Virus record (IMG/VR): IMGVR_UViG_3300035698_017805
Location: 1 to 30,244 of that record
From: a virus
DNA length: 30,244 bases
Strand: one strand, 5' to 3'
The notes beneath the pieces were generated by a model. That model did not search any database, was not told the origin of the DNA, and worked only from the letters and a program-made list of their open reading frames with translations. The translations under genes were made by a program, and so were the position numbers. How positions within the stretch are numbered: position 1 is the first letter of the stretch; every line of letters starts with the position of its first letter. This document shows positions 1-9,130 of this stretch, in pieces.

Positions 1-3000
1 TAGTCTACAGGTTGCATTTGATGCCCCAAACACAATGGCAGAGTTAGCTTCAGGAACTCTATCATCCCCAAAAGTAGTACCACTGTAGGTTAACTCATTA
101 GCACCTAAAACATCCAGATAATTATTTGAAAAATTATACTTTCTGATATAATCAGTAGGCATACCAGTACTTGCAGACAGTGGGGTAATTACAGGAACTT
201 GTTCATCTTCAACATCAACTTGGATATGTTCTAAAAACACCCCATCAAAGATTGATATTGCCCCTGCGTTGGTATCACCCCATACCGTAGTAAACTTAGT
301 CTCTTCGTGATAGAGGATTTCAACATCTTTCACCCCATGATCGGTCTGTGCATCTAAATGATGCTGATTATTATATCTGATTTCAGTGATACTAATGGGA
401 GTAGGAAAGGTAACATTCAGAACTTGATTAGTAACTGTCATATTACTAAACAATGCTGTTTTATCTGTAGCCGTACCTATTTTGGATAGAGAGGTATCAA
501 AAGCGTATTCAGGGAGGTAACTTGCACTGTAAAGAGAAGTGCCCTCGCACTCCCATGATACATCATAAAGTATTTTATTTGGGCCATTATAAAGATCAAT
601 TGCTCTTATTCCCATATACTCAGGTGCCCCATGATTAGTGGCACACCTAAACGATAGGCTCTTTATTAAAATAGATGCCCCACCACCATTTAATAATATA
701 CTTGATGTATTTGCTTCAGTCCCTATTAAGGCATCGTCAATTAAAAGGCTGATGTCATTTCCAGATTTGCTTAATGTAATAAGTGCTTGTTCTCCGTTTA
801 AAGTTGATGCGGGAGTTTCACAATTTGATAGAGAAGTGCCATCTACAGATATGCCCAGATTAGTAGAGTCAACGTGACCTACCACAAGAGCATCAGAGTT
901 AAAAGACAGAACCTTACTTAATGTTAAGGAATCCACATAGTCTAAAAATACAGAAAACGCTACGGAAGTAATAGTGGACAAAGGCTTATCCACTAAACTT
1001 GAAGGGAGTTTGCCTTTAATTACACTACTGGATGAATCAAGTGCAATTTCAGTCCCTATAAAATTTAAACTTTCTCCAGTTATTGCACCCTCATAAATAC
1101 CCGTTGCAGAATTAAAAAGAGTATCATTAGAGGGTTCTGGAACATTATACACAGATAAAAAAGAAGACCCGTAAGGGAGACTGTTTCCCATAAAACCAAG
1201 AGCATATTGATCTACATTTGTTTTAGAAATCTTTATAACAGTATCACCAACTGTCGTAACAGTAGGGACAACAACAGTCATTGATACCTTCTTTTTATGT
1301 ATATCCAAAAGAATAGGTATGAACGTATTAACAGTTCCTAATTTTGCTTTTGCACCCTGTATAGTACCTCTCCCAAACACAGTAAAGGTATCAGGTATAT
1401 TTGTGTTTGTAGATGGTATCTTATTATATGGATTACCTAAGATTTTAAGAATATGACTCGACATAGTAGCAGTAGACGAACCGTTGGAATGATAGTTCAC
1501 ATACTTTATGTCATCTATCTCAATAGGTTCTGGAAATGTGACAACAATCACTACAGGTTCGTATACTCCAACTATAGAACGATCTCCCAGAAAAAAATCT
1601 ATTGGAAATGCTCCATCTGGAGAGACATCAGAATCAAAAATGTATGTAGCATTATACTTTGTTGCATCTTTTATAAACTTTATAGGAGCATCTATCTCCC
1701 AGTCAGTAGTGTATTTGTGTAAAACACCCCTTCTATAAAAACGTAAGGCTCGTACACAACTCCTAATATAATCTTGACTATAAAATTCAAATCTTAATGA
1801 TTTTACTTTTACTGATCCTTTTAATGGTGGTGTTGTAGGATACAAAGTGCAAGGTGTCCACGTATCTCCAAATGGTGTACCTAAGATAACTTCGCCGTGT
1901 TCAATAGTATCTACTGGATGAGTCGTATCATTCACAAAAGCAGTTGTTTCTGAAGAAAATAGTTCAGCCTTATGTACTGACCTCTCTAGGTAAGATGTGG
2001 TACTATGACCGGGATGCCAAATCATACCTGTTATTGTTTTTGCTACAGGGAAAGTAATAATTACAGTAATAGGCAATCCTGTCACATAACCCTGCCAATC
2101 AGTATTAGAACTCGATCCTGTAGTAAGTTGAGTAGTATCAAAAAGATTAATAGCATCGTAAGTGCTACTGTATACACTACTTGCAAAACATGTCCATGAA
2201 GAGTCGTAAGGAATTACTTGACCTGCCTCATCTAAAAATTGGACAAGCCTTCCTGCAACATAATTTAGATCCCCATTATTTTCTGAGATCAACAGCTTTA
2301 CACTTAATGCTGTAAAAGGAGATGGGGCTTGTACCTTATCTACATGAGTAACTTCTGCATTTACTTGTGTGGCTCCTACTTCCACCTTCCACATTTTCCA
2401 CGAATCTTCATATAAATTATCAAATAAATGAGGGTATTTAATGCTGTCTAATTCAAGATTGATTGGAACATTACTCTCATCTGTAGAAGTAGTCCCTGCC
2501 GGAATAGTAGCAGTAACATACCTTTCGTCTATAGGGAAAGTATCACTCACAATTTCCAAGGATGGAACATCAGACCCTTTAAAGGGAAGAAAGCCCTTAG
2601 TATACCCAACATCAAGTGCAGAGGTGTATACTCCATTCTGTTTATTATGTATCCCTCCAGAATACTCTGGGGAACCTGCAAGCACCCTACTAATGTTATA
2701 CTGAGCATAGGATGGTTTGGTTTTGTTATCAACATAAATAGCCAAGGCTTCTGCGGTAATTATTGGTCTATTAAACAAACGTATATTATTCAATATAAGC
2801 GTATTATTTTGATTAAGAATGACTCCATTTGGGCCTATAATAAGTCCAGAAGTATTACGATCCGCCTCACACCTCATATCTACTTCACTGGTATAATTAT
2901 AGACATTAATACCGTTTTTAAAAACCTTCAGTCCACCTGAGTCAGAGATGGAAATACTCATATCTACTACTGATCCAAATGGTAATACAGTCATAAGTCT

Positions 3001-3990
3001 TCCAGTAGATCCACCTGTGCTACTATACACTTTAATGTATAGGGATGTGTAATAATGATAAACCTCTAACTGCCACGGAATAGATATAATTCTACCGTAG
3101 GTAACTAAGCTTCGCATTAGTTGCATAGTAAAAGATATGGTTAATGATCCATCATTCCTGTCTTGATAATAATCAGTTAAAAATCCTTGACTTGTTTCCC
3201 CTTCTACCATTTGCATAAGATACTGAGATCCAAACCACAAAGGTTTTATACCATCATCAAATACTTTTATACCTTTCCCTGATAATGATCCGTGTATAGG
3301 CAGTAAAGCAACATTTGATCCGTCACCTAAAACATCATAGGTTAAACCTTGTGAACAAAGTTCTGTTTGCACTTCTACAGAATCAGAAGACCCGTCCTGG
3401 GCAGTTATGGCAATTACTATTATAGGATTATCAGTTCCTGGAACATATAAAGTGCTTCCTACCGGTTGGGGTGCAACAGGAGTTCCAGCCACTTCAAAGT
3501 GCCCCATAGTATCAGAATCAAACACAAAGTATAAATCATCAACTACTTTATCATGTGAGAACATACGCACCATTGAGTTATTCCGATGTGTAGTACTAAC
3601 CAATGGATTTACATGAGAGTGACTATGTATTCTGTTCGCCACATCGCATAAAATAGCTTGGTATTCACTATCGGTTACTGAAAAAGTACCAGTACATAAG
3701 CTAATCCTGTCCAGTGCGTCCATGTTGTACTGATCTGATTGATCAAAACATAAAGCAATAAGAGACTGATCCTCATAACCATTGGGTTCTAAATAAATCA
3801 CAAAAGACTTATCGTCCTCAACAACTGTAGAACCTGCGTATAAATAATCATAATCAACCTTATTTAACAGAACTATGTGACGATCAGAAGCATTATCAAC
3901 TTGCACTGTTCCAGAGTATGTCATTTTACTAATAACAGTATCAGGTACTTTTCCAAGTAATAAAGTTGTCATTGTATCAGAATTAATCAT
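1..3990 (-). CDS. Giant tail adhesin/fibre-like protein, 3' end outside window
   Basis: An uninterrupted minus-strand reading frame of 1,330 codons starts at ATG 3990 and is still open at base 1, so the C-terminus lies outside the window. The start has a strong ribosome site (AGGAAGGGGG, 7 nt upstream) and overlaps the previous gene by 8 bp. Residues about 250-423 resemble a LamG/concanavalin-like lectin fold (DMSISISDSGGLKVFKNG, then LILNNIRLFNRPITAEALAIY minus its last residue). A second LamG-like stretch lies at about 995-1137. Regions around 500-740 and 1180-1270 look like discoidin (F5/8 type C) sheets (ITVIITFPVAKTITGMIWH). Lectin and discoidin folds bind glycans, so a role in host-surface binding at the tail tip or fibre is inferred from these folds and from the position after the tail genes. 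The domain calls come from reading by eye. Confidence 0.8.
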   Translation of the reverse strand, partial: MINSDTMTTLLLGKVPDTVISKMTYSGTVQVDNASDRHIVLLNKVDYDYLYAGSTVVEDDKSFVIYLEPNGYEDQSLIALCFDQSDQYNMDALDRISLCTGTFSVTDSEYQAILCDVANRIHSHSHVNPLVSTTHRNNSMVRMFSHDKVVDDLYFVFDSDTMGHFEVAGTPVAPQPVGSTLYVPGTDNPIIVIAITAQDGSSDSVEVQTELCSQGLTYDVLGDGSNVALLPIHGSLSGKGIKVFDDGIKPLWFGSQYLMQMVEGETSQGFLTDYYQDRNDGSLTISFTMQLMRSLVTYGRIISIPWQLEVYHYYTSLYIKVYSSTGGSTGRLMTVLPFGSVVDMSISISDSGGLKVFKNGINVYNYTSEVDMRCEADRNTSGLIIGPNGVILNQNNTLILNNIRLFNRPIITAEALAIYVDNKTKPSYAQYNISRVLAGSPEYSGGIHNKQNGVYTSALDVGYTKGFLPFKGSDVPSLEIVSDTFPIDERYVTATIPAGTTSTDESNVPINLELDSIKYPHLFDNLYEDSWKMWKVEVGATQVNAEVTHVDKVQAPSPFTALSVKLLISENNGDLNYVAGRLVQFLDEAGQVIPYDSSWTCFASSVYSSTYDAINLFDTTQLTTGSSSNTDWQGYVTGLPITVIITFPVAKTITGMIWHPGHSTTSYLERSVHKAELFSSETTAFVNDTTHPVDTIEHGEVILGTPFGDTWTPCTLYPTTPPLKGSVKVKSLRFEFYSQDYIRSCVRALRFYRRGVLHKYTTDWEIDAPIKFIKDATKYNATYIFDSDVSPDGAFPIDFFLGDRSIVGVYEPVVIVVTFPEPIEIDDIKYVNYHSNGSSTATMSSHILKILGNPYNKIPSTNTNIPDTFTVFGRGTIQGAKAKLGTVNTFIPILLDIHKKKVSMTVVVPTVTTVGDTVIKISKTNVDQYALGFMGNSLPYGSSFLSVYNVPEPSNDTLFNSATGIYEGAITGESLNFIGTEIALDSSSSVIKGKLPSSLVDKPLSTITSVAFSVFLDYVDSLTLSKVLSFNSDALVVGHVDSTNLGISVDGTSLSNCETPASTLNGEQALITLSKSGNDISLLIDDALIGTEANTSSILLNGGGASILIKSLSFRCATNHGAPEYMGIRAIDLYNGPNKILYDVSWECEGTSLYSASYLPEYAFDTSLSKIGTATDKTALFSNMTVTNQVLNVTFPTPISITEIRYNNQHHLDAQTDHGVKDVEILYHEETKFTTVWGDTNAGAISIFDGVFLEHIQVDVEDEQVPVITPLSASTGMPTDYIRKYNFSNNYLDVLGANELTYSGTTFGDDRVPEANSAIVFGASNATCRL

Positions 3991-4999
3991 CGGAATACCC
4001 CCTTCCTGAAACAAGAACTAAAAATCCAGCATTTGTAGTGGCTGTAACGGTATACAAAAAATGATGGGTTTGTCCACGGTCAACTCTTGTAAATGATGGC
4101 ATTATTACATTGTACTGATTTCGTACTATCGGCTTTCTAATTCCAGGAATTTTACCTAAAATTCGTTGACTTGCAACAGCCGAACCAACCCACCCTGCAT
4201 CAACAAGTGGTATTTCAGACCCATCCTCATACAATGTAGCATGATTTGTTGCCTCATAATAGGGGTATAAACTGTTGGCAGTACCTCCAGACCATGAGTC
4301 GAACTGAACAGAACCTACAGCATAAGAGTAATCCCTCATCATGTACCTACACTGATCCGTTATCGCATCAAAAGATGCGAGGTAATTCGCAGTTTGTGCT
4401 GTAGTATTCTGCTGACACCACACTATAAAATTAAACATATTGTTCGCATCATATTTCTGATAGTCACCAAAAAAATAGGGAACCCATGTCCAATGCTCCT
4501 TAGCTGTAGTGAGAGGAAACCTAAGCATTCCTGCCCTTACTATAAACCAAAAAGATTTTGAATCACCTATAACTTTCCATTCGTACTCCCCGGCGTAAGA
4601 AGATGTTGAGTAACCTATGCTAATGAATTGGTTATTAGCATACTTATCGTTAGGAGGGCATAATCCAGTTCCATTATCAATATCAGAAACAGCCTCATAA
4701 CCTTGCACCCTACAAGTATTTTCTTGCTTTGCCAAAGTGGTTGTCCAATCACCTGAATGATTAAACCTAAGATAATGACCTGAGCCTTCTATATTTCTTA
4801 CTATGATCTTCTTAACATCCGCATCCACCTCAGAGTCTTTTAAATGCAGGTTCCATCCAAGAGGTTCTTTGTAGTCACCCCCTGTACCATACCCATCGCA
4901 TAATATTGCTCTTAACGCCCTTGCAATACACCCTACATCCTTACCATTAATTATAGGGGCGCCTACATCTGTACTCTCTCTTAATAATCCTATTCCCAT
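3983..4999 (-). CDS. Conserved phage tail/virion protein of unknown function (338 aa)
   Basis: The gene starts at ATG 4999 with an AGGAGAAGAA ribosome site and ends in TAA overlapping the next gene by 8 bp. The N-terminus (RESTDVGAPIINGKDVGCIA, followed by LRAILCDGYG) matches my memory of a structural protein found downstream of tape measure genes in several siphophages and prophages. The rest is rich in Trp, Tyr and Gly, with motifs such as HYLRFNHSGDW and WKVIGDSKSFWFIV that suggest a beta-rich virion protein. There is no signal peptide, membrane segment or recognised catalytic motif. A tail-tip or baseplate role is inferred from its position between two large tail proteins. Confidence 0.65.
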   Translation of the reverse strand: MGIGLLRESTDVGAPIINGKDVGCIARALRAILCDGYGTGGDYKEPLGWNLHLKDSEVDADVKKIIVRNIEGSGHYLRFNHSGDWTTTLAKQENTCRVQGYEAVSDIDNGTGLCPPNDKYANNQFISIGYSTSSYAGEYEWKVIGDSKSFWFIVRAGMLRFPLTTAKEHWTWVPYFFGDYQKYDANNMFNFIVWCQQNTTAQTANYLASFDAITDQCRYMMRDYSYAVGSVQFDSWSGGTANSLYPYYEATNHATLYEDGSEIPLVDAGWVGSAVASQRILGKIPGIRKPIVRNQYNVIMPSFTRVDRGQTHHFLYTVTATTNAGFLVLVSGRGYSDD

Positions 5000-5052
5000 T
5001 TCTTCTCCTATCAGTTAACTATAAGTTCAAGGTTAATATTAATTTAAAAATT

Positions 5053-8000
5053 TTATGAGGAATCCCCTCTTATCTCAGTAACGTAATTATCAATACTCTC
5101 ATCAGAGGGACCTTGTAAAGTAGTCCTTACAAACCATAATGGGTAATTTGCGGCCTTAGAATTAAACCTAAAACAATCACCAGTTGACCATCCTATTCCC
5201 CATCCTCTACTATCTATAGTAAAATATGCCTGGGCTGTCAAACTGTTTGTTGGGGAGATATTACCAGTAATCGACTCCTCTGCTATAATACCTAAGTTTT
5301 CTCCGATTATCTGAACTGTAGTAGGACTAACAAATATAGCAACAAATCTTTCCTCTACAGCATCACGGTTATTTACTGTTATAGGGTAATTCACCAAATC
5401 ATAATTTGAAAGTGGAGCATCTCCTATCAAAGCATTTGACCATACATCTGTCCAGGTATCTTGAACAAACTCATTCTCAATTCTGGAATTTAAATCCTTA
5501 GAGGGAAGCACACTGGAGACAAGGGTTCCACTCACATCATAATCATGTGTCACCGAATTAGCTAAAGCGATATGACCCGTTACCTGGACATCAGAACTAA
5601 GTATCATATCCTCTATTCTATTGATAAGAAATAATGGCTTACTGGCATAATTATTCATTGCGGCTGAATCAACAACTGTCATTGTACCTGCTTCTATATC
5701 TACCGAATAATGCCCAACCTCAGGAACCATAGCTCCTACAGTGTCAATCACTCTTATGATACTCACTGGATCTCTTCCTACACTGATAACATCACCATTA
5801 CTCAATGTATCTGCCAGTGCCTGAGACAGAGTATTATGGATAAGAATAACCTCACCATCTCGAAATATGGGAACTTTACCATCAATGGGTAATCTTACGG
5901 GGTCAAGGCCTAATAAATCAGGATCAAGTGGTATGTGAGAAGTCACAACACAATTAACTAACATGGTTGCGGCTTTTACTAATATTGGTATCCAAACAAA
6001 CCCATTGTCTACCATAGAAGCGTCATATTCAGCTAATGCCTGGGCTGTGACATCATCAAGTACCCACTCACCAAACATTACAGCACAAGTACCAGATAAG
6101 TGGTCTATAAACCCCTTTACATTAGTTCCTATAATTTCTCCGGATGTGTTACTGGAAGCTGATAGTGCATTGCCTTCAATATCTTCACAATCAAAAGTTA
6201 AACTGTTTGTTCTAACAGGAGCTCCTGGGGTTCTAAACATAACTTCTGACATTGGTTCTGCACCAGTAACCCCAAGACCATGTGTGGTTATTAATGGGAG
6301 GTTCTGAGTGGCATCTACAATAGTGGTATCAGTTACAGAGGCTTCAAATTTTTCATAATCAACAGTTCCTATTGCAACACGAGTGTCCACAGAAGGCAAA
6401 TCACCTGAAGCAGGAATTTCGTAAAGAACTCCATTCATATCTCCTATGGTTTTGGAACCAATAGTGCCTCTAAAGGAACCTACAACAAGTTCTAATCCTT
6501 CAACATTATCCGCCACGTCATATTTTTTATGAAACGATGCTGTGTAACTATTCCCAATTGTACCTGATAATTCTGAATACCTTACAGAAAATGTACCTGA
6601 TACATACTCACCTAAACTCATAGCCCCAGTTGGGACACCTTCAGAATATCTATTACTGCCTGCTCCATAACTTCCTGACCCACCACCCACAACTGTGTAA
6701 CTTCCACCGAATGTGGCTCTTGGAGCACCTGCAACCCAGGAAAAGGATCCTTTGTACAAGTAAGCATATTTATTGGGGGAAAAGATAACTGAACCACCTC
6801 CAGCAGTATACACTATTCCACCAGGTGTAAAGTCTGGTGAAGCCGGTATGGTATCCGTATCACCTTTAAAAGTTCCATCTCCATTATCTCTTAACTGAAA
6901 ATTATACACTTTTCCATTGTGGGTACGGGTATAGTAAACTTTGACAGTTTTAGGAATTATAGCGGCTGTATTGGTTAACAGTAAAGTACACCTATTGGTT
7001 CCTACAACAGGAGTGAGAAAAGTATCACGGGCTGACTCGGTGACTGAACCAAAGCTATAGGAAATAGAAAAAACTTCTTCATCTTCGGGGGTTATGGGTA
7101 AAGCTGTGACCTCAATTTCACCATCAACATAATCAATGGTTCCTACATCTGCAAGAGTTAATGCGGCTCCTATATAATAATCAAGATTTCCACTCCCATC
7201 ATCTTTAATAGATCTGGCTGTTCCATCATCCCATGCCATAACAAAAGTGCTTGGATCTATTTCAATATTCTCTAAGGACTCTACATATTTAAAAGGATGT
7301 TCTGTTGCACTGGCTATGTCAACAAATTGTGTGCCAGAACCCCAGTATACTATTATAAGTGAACCTAAATCAGGAAGGTACCCTAAAGTTATTCCAAGAC
7401 TTCCAGTATCAAAATTAAGTTGTGCTGTACCTAAAGAAGGATCTACACCCACAACCTTGCCAGTTCCATCATCCCATAATGTGTACCATTTACCACCTGA
7501 TAAATAATCAACTCTTACTGTGCCAGGATCAGGTATTGGTAAGCATCTAAATGTATGTGTCCTTGAACGAGTGGTATCACTATCAATATCAATTCCAGAA
7601 GTATACATAACTCTGGCCTGGGGTACGGCAGGGTTATACGTGGCATTAGTAAGAGCAAGACCAACAGAACCATACGTTATAGCACCCCACTGAATTGTAC
7701 CTGAAGGGTAATCAATACTTCCTACAACATCAGAAAAACCTGTACGCCTCATATTACCCTGGGAATCGTCATAAAACTCACCACTATTTAAAAGAAGTGT
7801 GTTAGGTGCAACCGCCTCCCCTAACAGTACAGTTCCATTAGATGTATACAAGCAAGCAACATTACGAGTAACTTCTTGAGATACTCCTTGAGCAAGCATT
7901 TGTTCCCTTTGGTAACCTACACCAGAATCAACAATACCTGTCTCAGATTGTGCAGAAGGAACCAATGAAGTGAAAATAGAATCCACCTGTATTTGAAGCT

Positions 8001-8748
8001 CTCCAGTTGTAATAGGAGAAGCTAATTTAGCAACCCCATAATATTTTGAAGCATCTGCAACAGAAGAGGTATACACCTTGGTTTTAGAGGAAGTATACTG
8101 AGAGTAGGGGTTAACTTCTTCCCCAGGGAAATCTATTTCCAAACCTGTTCCAATAGAAATATATATAGCCTGCTTCAAATAAGATCTACCCTGATCATCT
8201 ACATAAGTCCTTTCTTCAGAACTTACATTCGTGAGTCGCACAAATTGAGTATATTCTGTAATTGCATCACCATCAAGATCCTCTTCGGTAGTCATTACAA
8301 GGACATCACCTATTGCAGGTGCTGTTTGATCTAACTCACAAAGAAAAGTGATAGTTCTTGTTCCTTGATAATGGTCAGCATACAGTTTGCCTGCAAAAAA
8401 AGGACCTTTTACCATGTAAGCCTCAATTCTATCTTGTGCTTCTTTACGTGTATCAAACCAATCTTCCGTAGAGAAGAAACACACACTTACTCTGGGATCA
8501 AGAGCTTGCTCTGTTATGACTGTATTTGATCCATAGTAGGTTGCTCTGTTTGTCGTTTGTATAGACAAAAAGCATTTTCTCATAGAGACTCTACCATACA
8601 CCCTATCAAATCTGGAAATGTCAGGAAATAATTCGTTAACCACACCATCCACAACCTCATCGGTGGTCATCTGACCACCGGCATAATCAGTATCATCAAG
8701 CCTCTGGGATTTCATTATCTTTACATCTGAACTGTTTATATCTGCCAC
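5053..8748 (-). CDS. Large tail-tip/baseplate-like structural protein (1,231 aa)
   Basis: The start is GTG 8748, chosen because GGAGG lies 6 nt upstream and the N-terminus MADINSSDVKIMKSQRL follows directly. The first in-frame ATG is 11 codons later and lacks such a site. Residues 1-115 (VVDGVVNELFPDISRFDRVY, RVSVCFFSTEDWFDTRKEAQ) resemble a phage tail protein family I have seen beside tape measure genes; its biochemical role is not known to me. The remainder is beta-rich, with recurring modules around G-S/T-I/V-D-Y-x-x-G-x-I (about residues 340 and 533, a looser one near 790), each preceded by DDGTG- or DDGSG-like loops. No enzyme motif is seen. A structural role at the distal tail is inferred from position and repeat character. 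Confidence 0.7.
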   Translation of the reverse strand: MADINSSDVKIMKSQRLDDTDYAGGQMTTDEVVDGVVNELFPDISRFDRVYGRVSMRKCFLSIQTTNRATYYGSNTVITEQALDPRVSVCFFSTEDWFDTRKEAQDRIEAYMVKGPFFAGKLYADHYQGTRTITFLCELDQTAPAIGDVLVMTTEEDLDGDAITEYTQFVRLTNVSSEERTYVDDQGRSYLKQAIYISIGTGLEIDFPGEEVNPYSQYTSSKTKVYTSSVADASKYYGVAKLASPITTGELQIQVDSIFTSLVPSAQSETGIVDSGVGYQREQMLAQGVSQEVTRNVACLYTSNGTVLLGEAVAPNTLLLNSGEFYDDSQGNMRRTGFSDVVGSIDYPSGTIQWGAITYGSVGLALTNATYNPAVPQARVMYTSGIDIDSDTTRSRTHTFRCLPIPDPGTVRVDYLSGGKWYTLWDDGTGKVVGVDPSLGTAQLNFDTGSLGITLGYLPDLGSLIIVYWGSGTQFVDIASATEHPFKYVESLENIEIDPSTFVMAWDDGTARSIKDDGSGNLDYYIGAALTLADVGTIDYVDGEIEVTALPITPEDEEVFSISYSFGSVTESARDTFLTPVVGTNRCTLLLTNTAAIIPKTVKVYYTRTHNGKVYNFQLRDNGDGTFKGDTDTIPASPDFTPGGIVYTAGGGSVIFSPNKYAYLYKGSFSWVAGAPRATFGGSYTVVGGGSGSYGAGSNRYSEGVPTGAMSLGEYVSGTFSVRYSELSGTIGNSYTASFHKKYDVADNVEGLELVVGSFRGTIGSKTIGDMNGVLYEIPASGDLPSVDTRVAIGTVDYEKFEASVTDTTIVDATQNLPLITTHGLGVTGAEPMSEVMFRTPGAPVRTNSLTFDCEDIEGNALSASSNTSGEIIGTNVKGFIDHLSGTCAVMFGEWVLDDVTAQALAEYDASMVDNGFVWIPILVKAATMLVNCVVTSHIPLDPDLLGLDPVRLPIDGKVPIFRDGEVILIHNTLSQALADTLSNGDVISVGRDPVSIIRVIDTVGAMVPEVGHYSVDIEAGTMTVVDSAAMNNYASKPLFLINRIEDMILSSDVQVTGHIALANSVTHDYDVSGTLVSSVLPSKDLNSRIENEFVQDTWTDVWSNALIGDAPLSNYDLVNYPITVNNRDAVEERFVAIFVSPTTVQIIGENLGIIAEESITGNISPTNSLTAQAYFTIDSRGWGIGWSTGDCFRFNSKAANYPLWFVRTTLQGPSDESIDNYVTEIRGDSS

Positions 8749-8749
8749 A

Positions 8750-9130
8750 CTAAACCTCCATTAACTTGATTGAAGTTACTTCAAAATATTCACTAACACC
8801 AAAATCGTTATACCCTTTTACAGTCTTTAAGTCAAGTGCTGTATCATCATGTCTAAAGATAACATTGAATGTTCTTGCATCCTGAAGTGTTAATGTCATC
8901 TCTGTCCCCGGCACATCTCTTAGAACTACCAATAAATTTAATGTTGCTCTTGTTATCCATGCCATATCACTCTTTCCTGCGAGAGTAATGAATCTTCCTT
9001 TGGATTTTAAATTATTTTGGACATGTAGAGATCCAGTAAATCCATAATTTGATGCTTGAGCAACTGGACTCCAGGAATATTCATCAACCCATTCCAAGTC
9101 ATCGGGTATTTCAATAGCATTTAATAACAT
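8750..9130 (-). CDS. Small conserved tail protein downstream of tape measure (126 aa)
   Basis: The start ATG overlaps the stop of the tape measure gene in a TAATG junction, and the stop TAG sits just before the GTG of the next gene, so translation is probably coupled on both sides. The protein has an N-terminal stretch DDLEWVDEYSWSPVAQ and a C-terminal FNVIFRHDDTALDL. I recall this pattern in small tail proteins that sit between the tape measure and the large tip protein in other siphophages. Size and position would suit a distal tail or tip-attachment protein, but this is inference. There is no membrane segment or catalytic motif. Confidence 0.6.
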   Translation of the reverse strand: MLLNAIEIPDDLEWVDEYSWSPVAQASNYGFTGSLHVQNNLKSKGRFITLAGKSDMAWITRATLNLLVVLRDVPGTEMTLTLQDARTFNVIFRHDDTALDLKTVKGYNDFGVSEYFEVTSIKLMEV

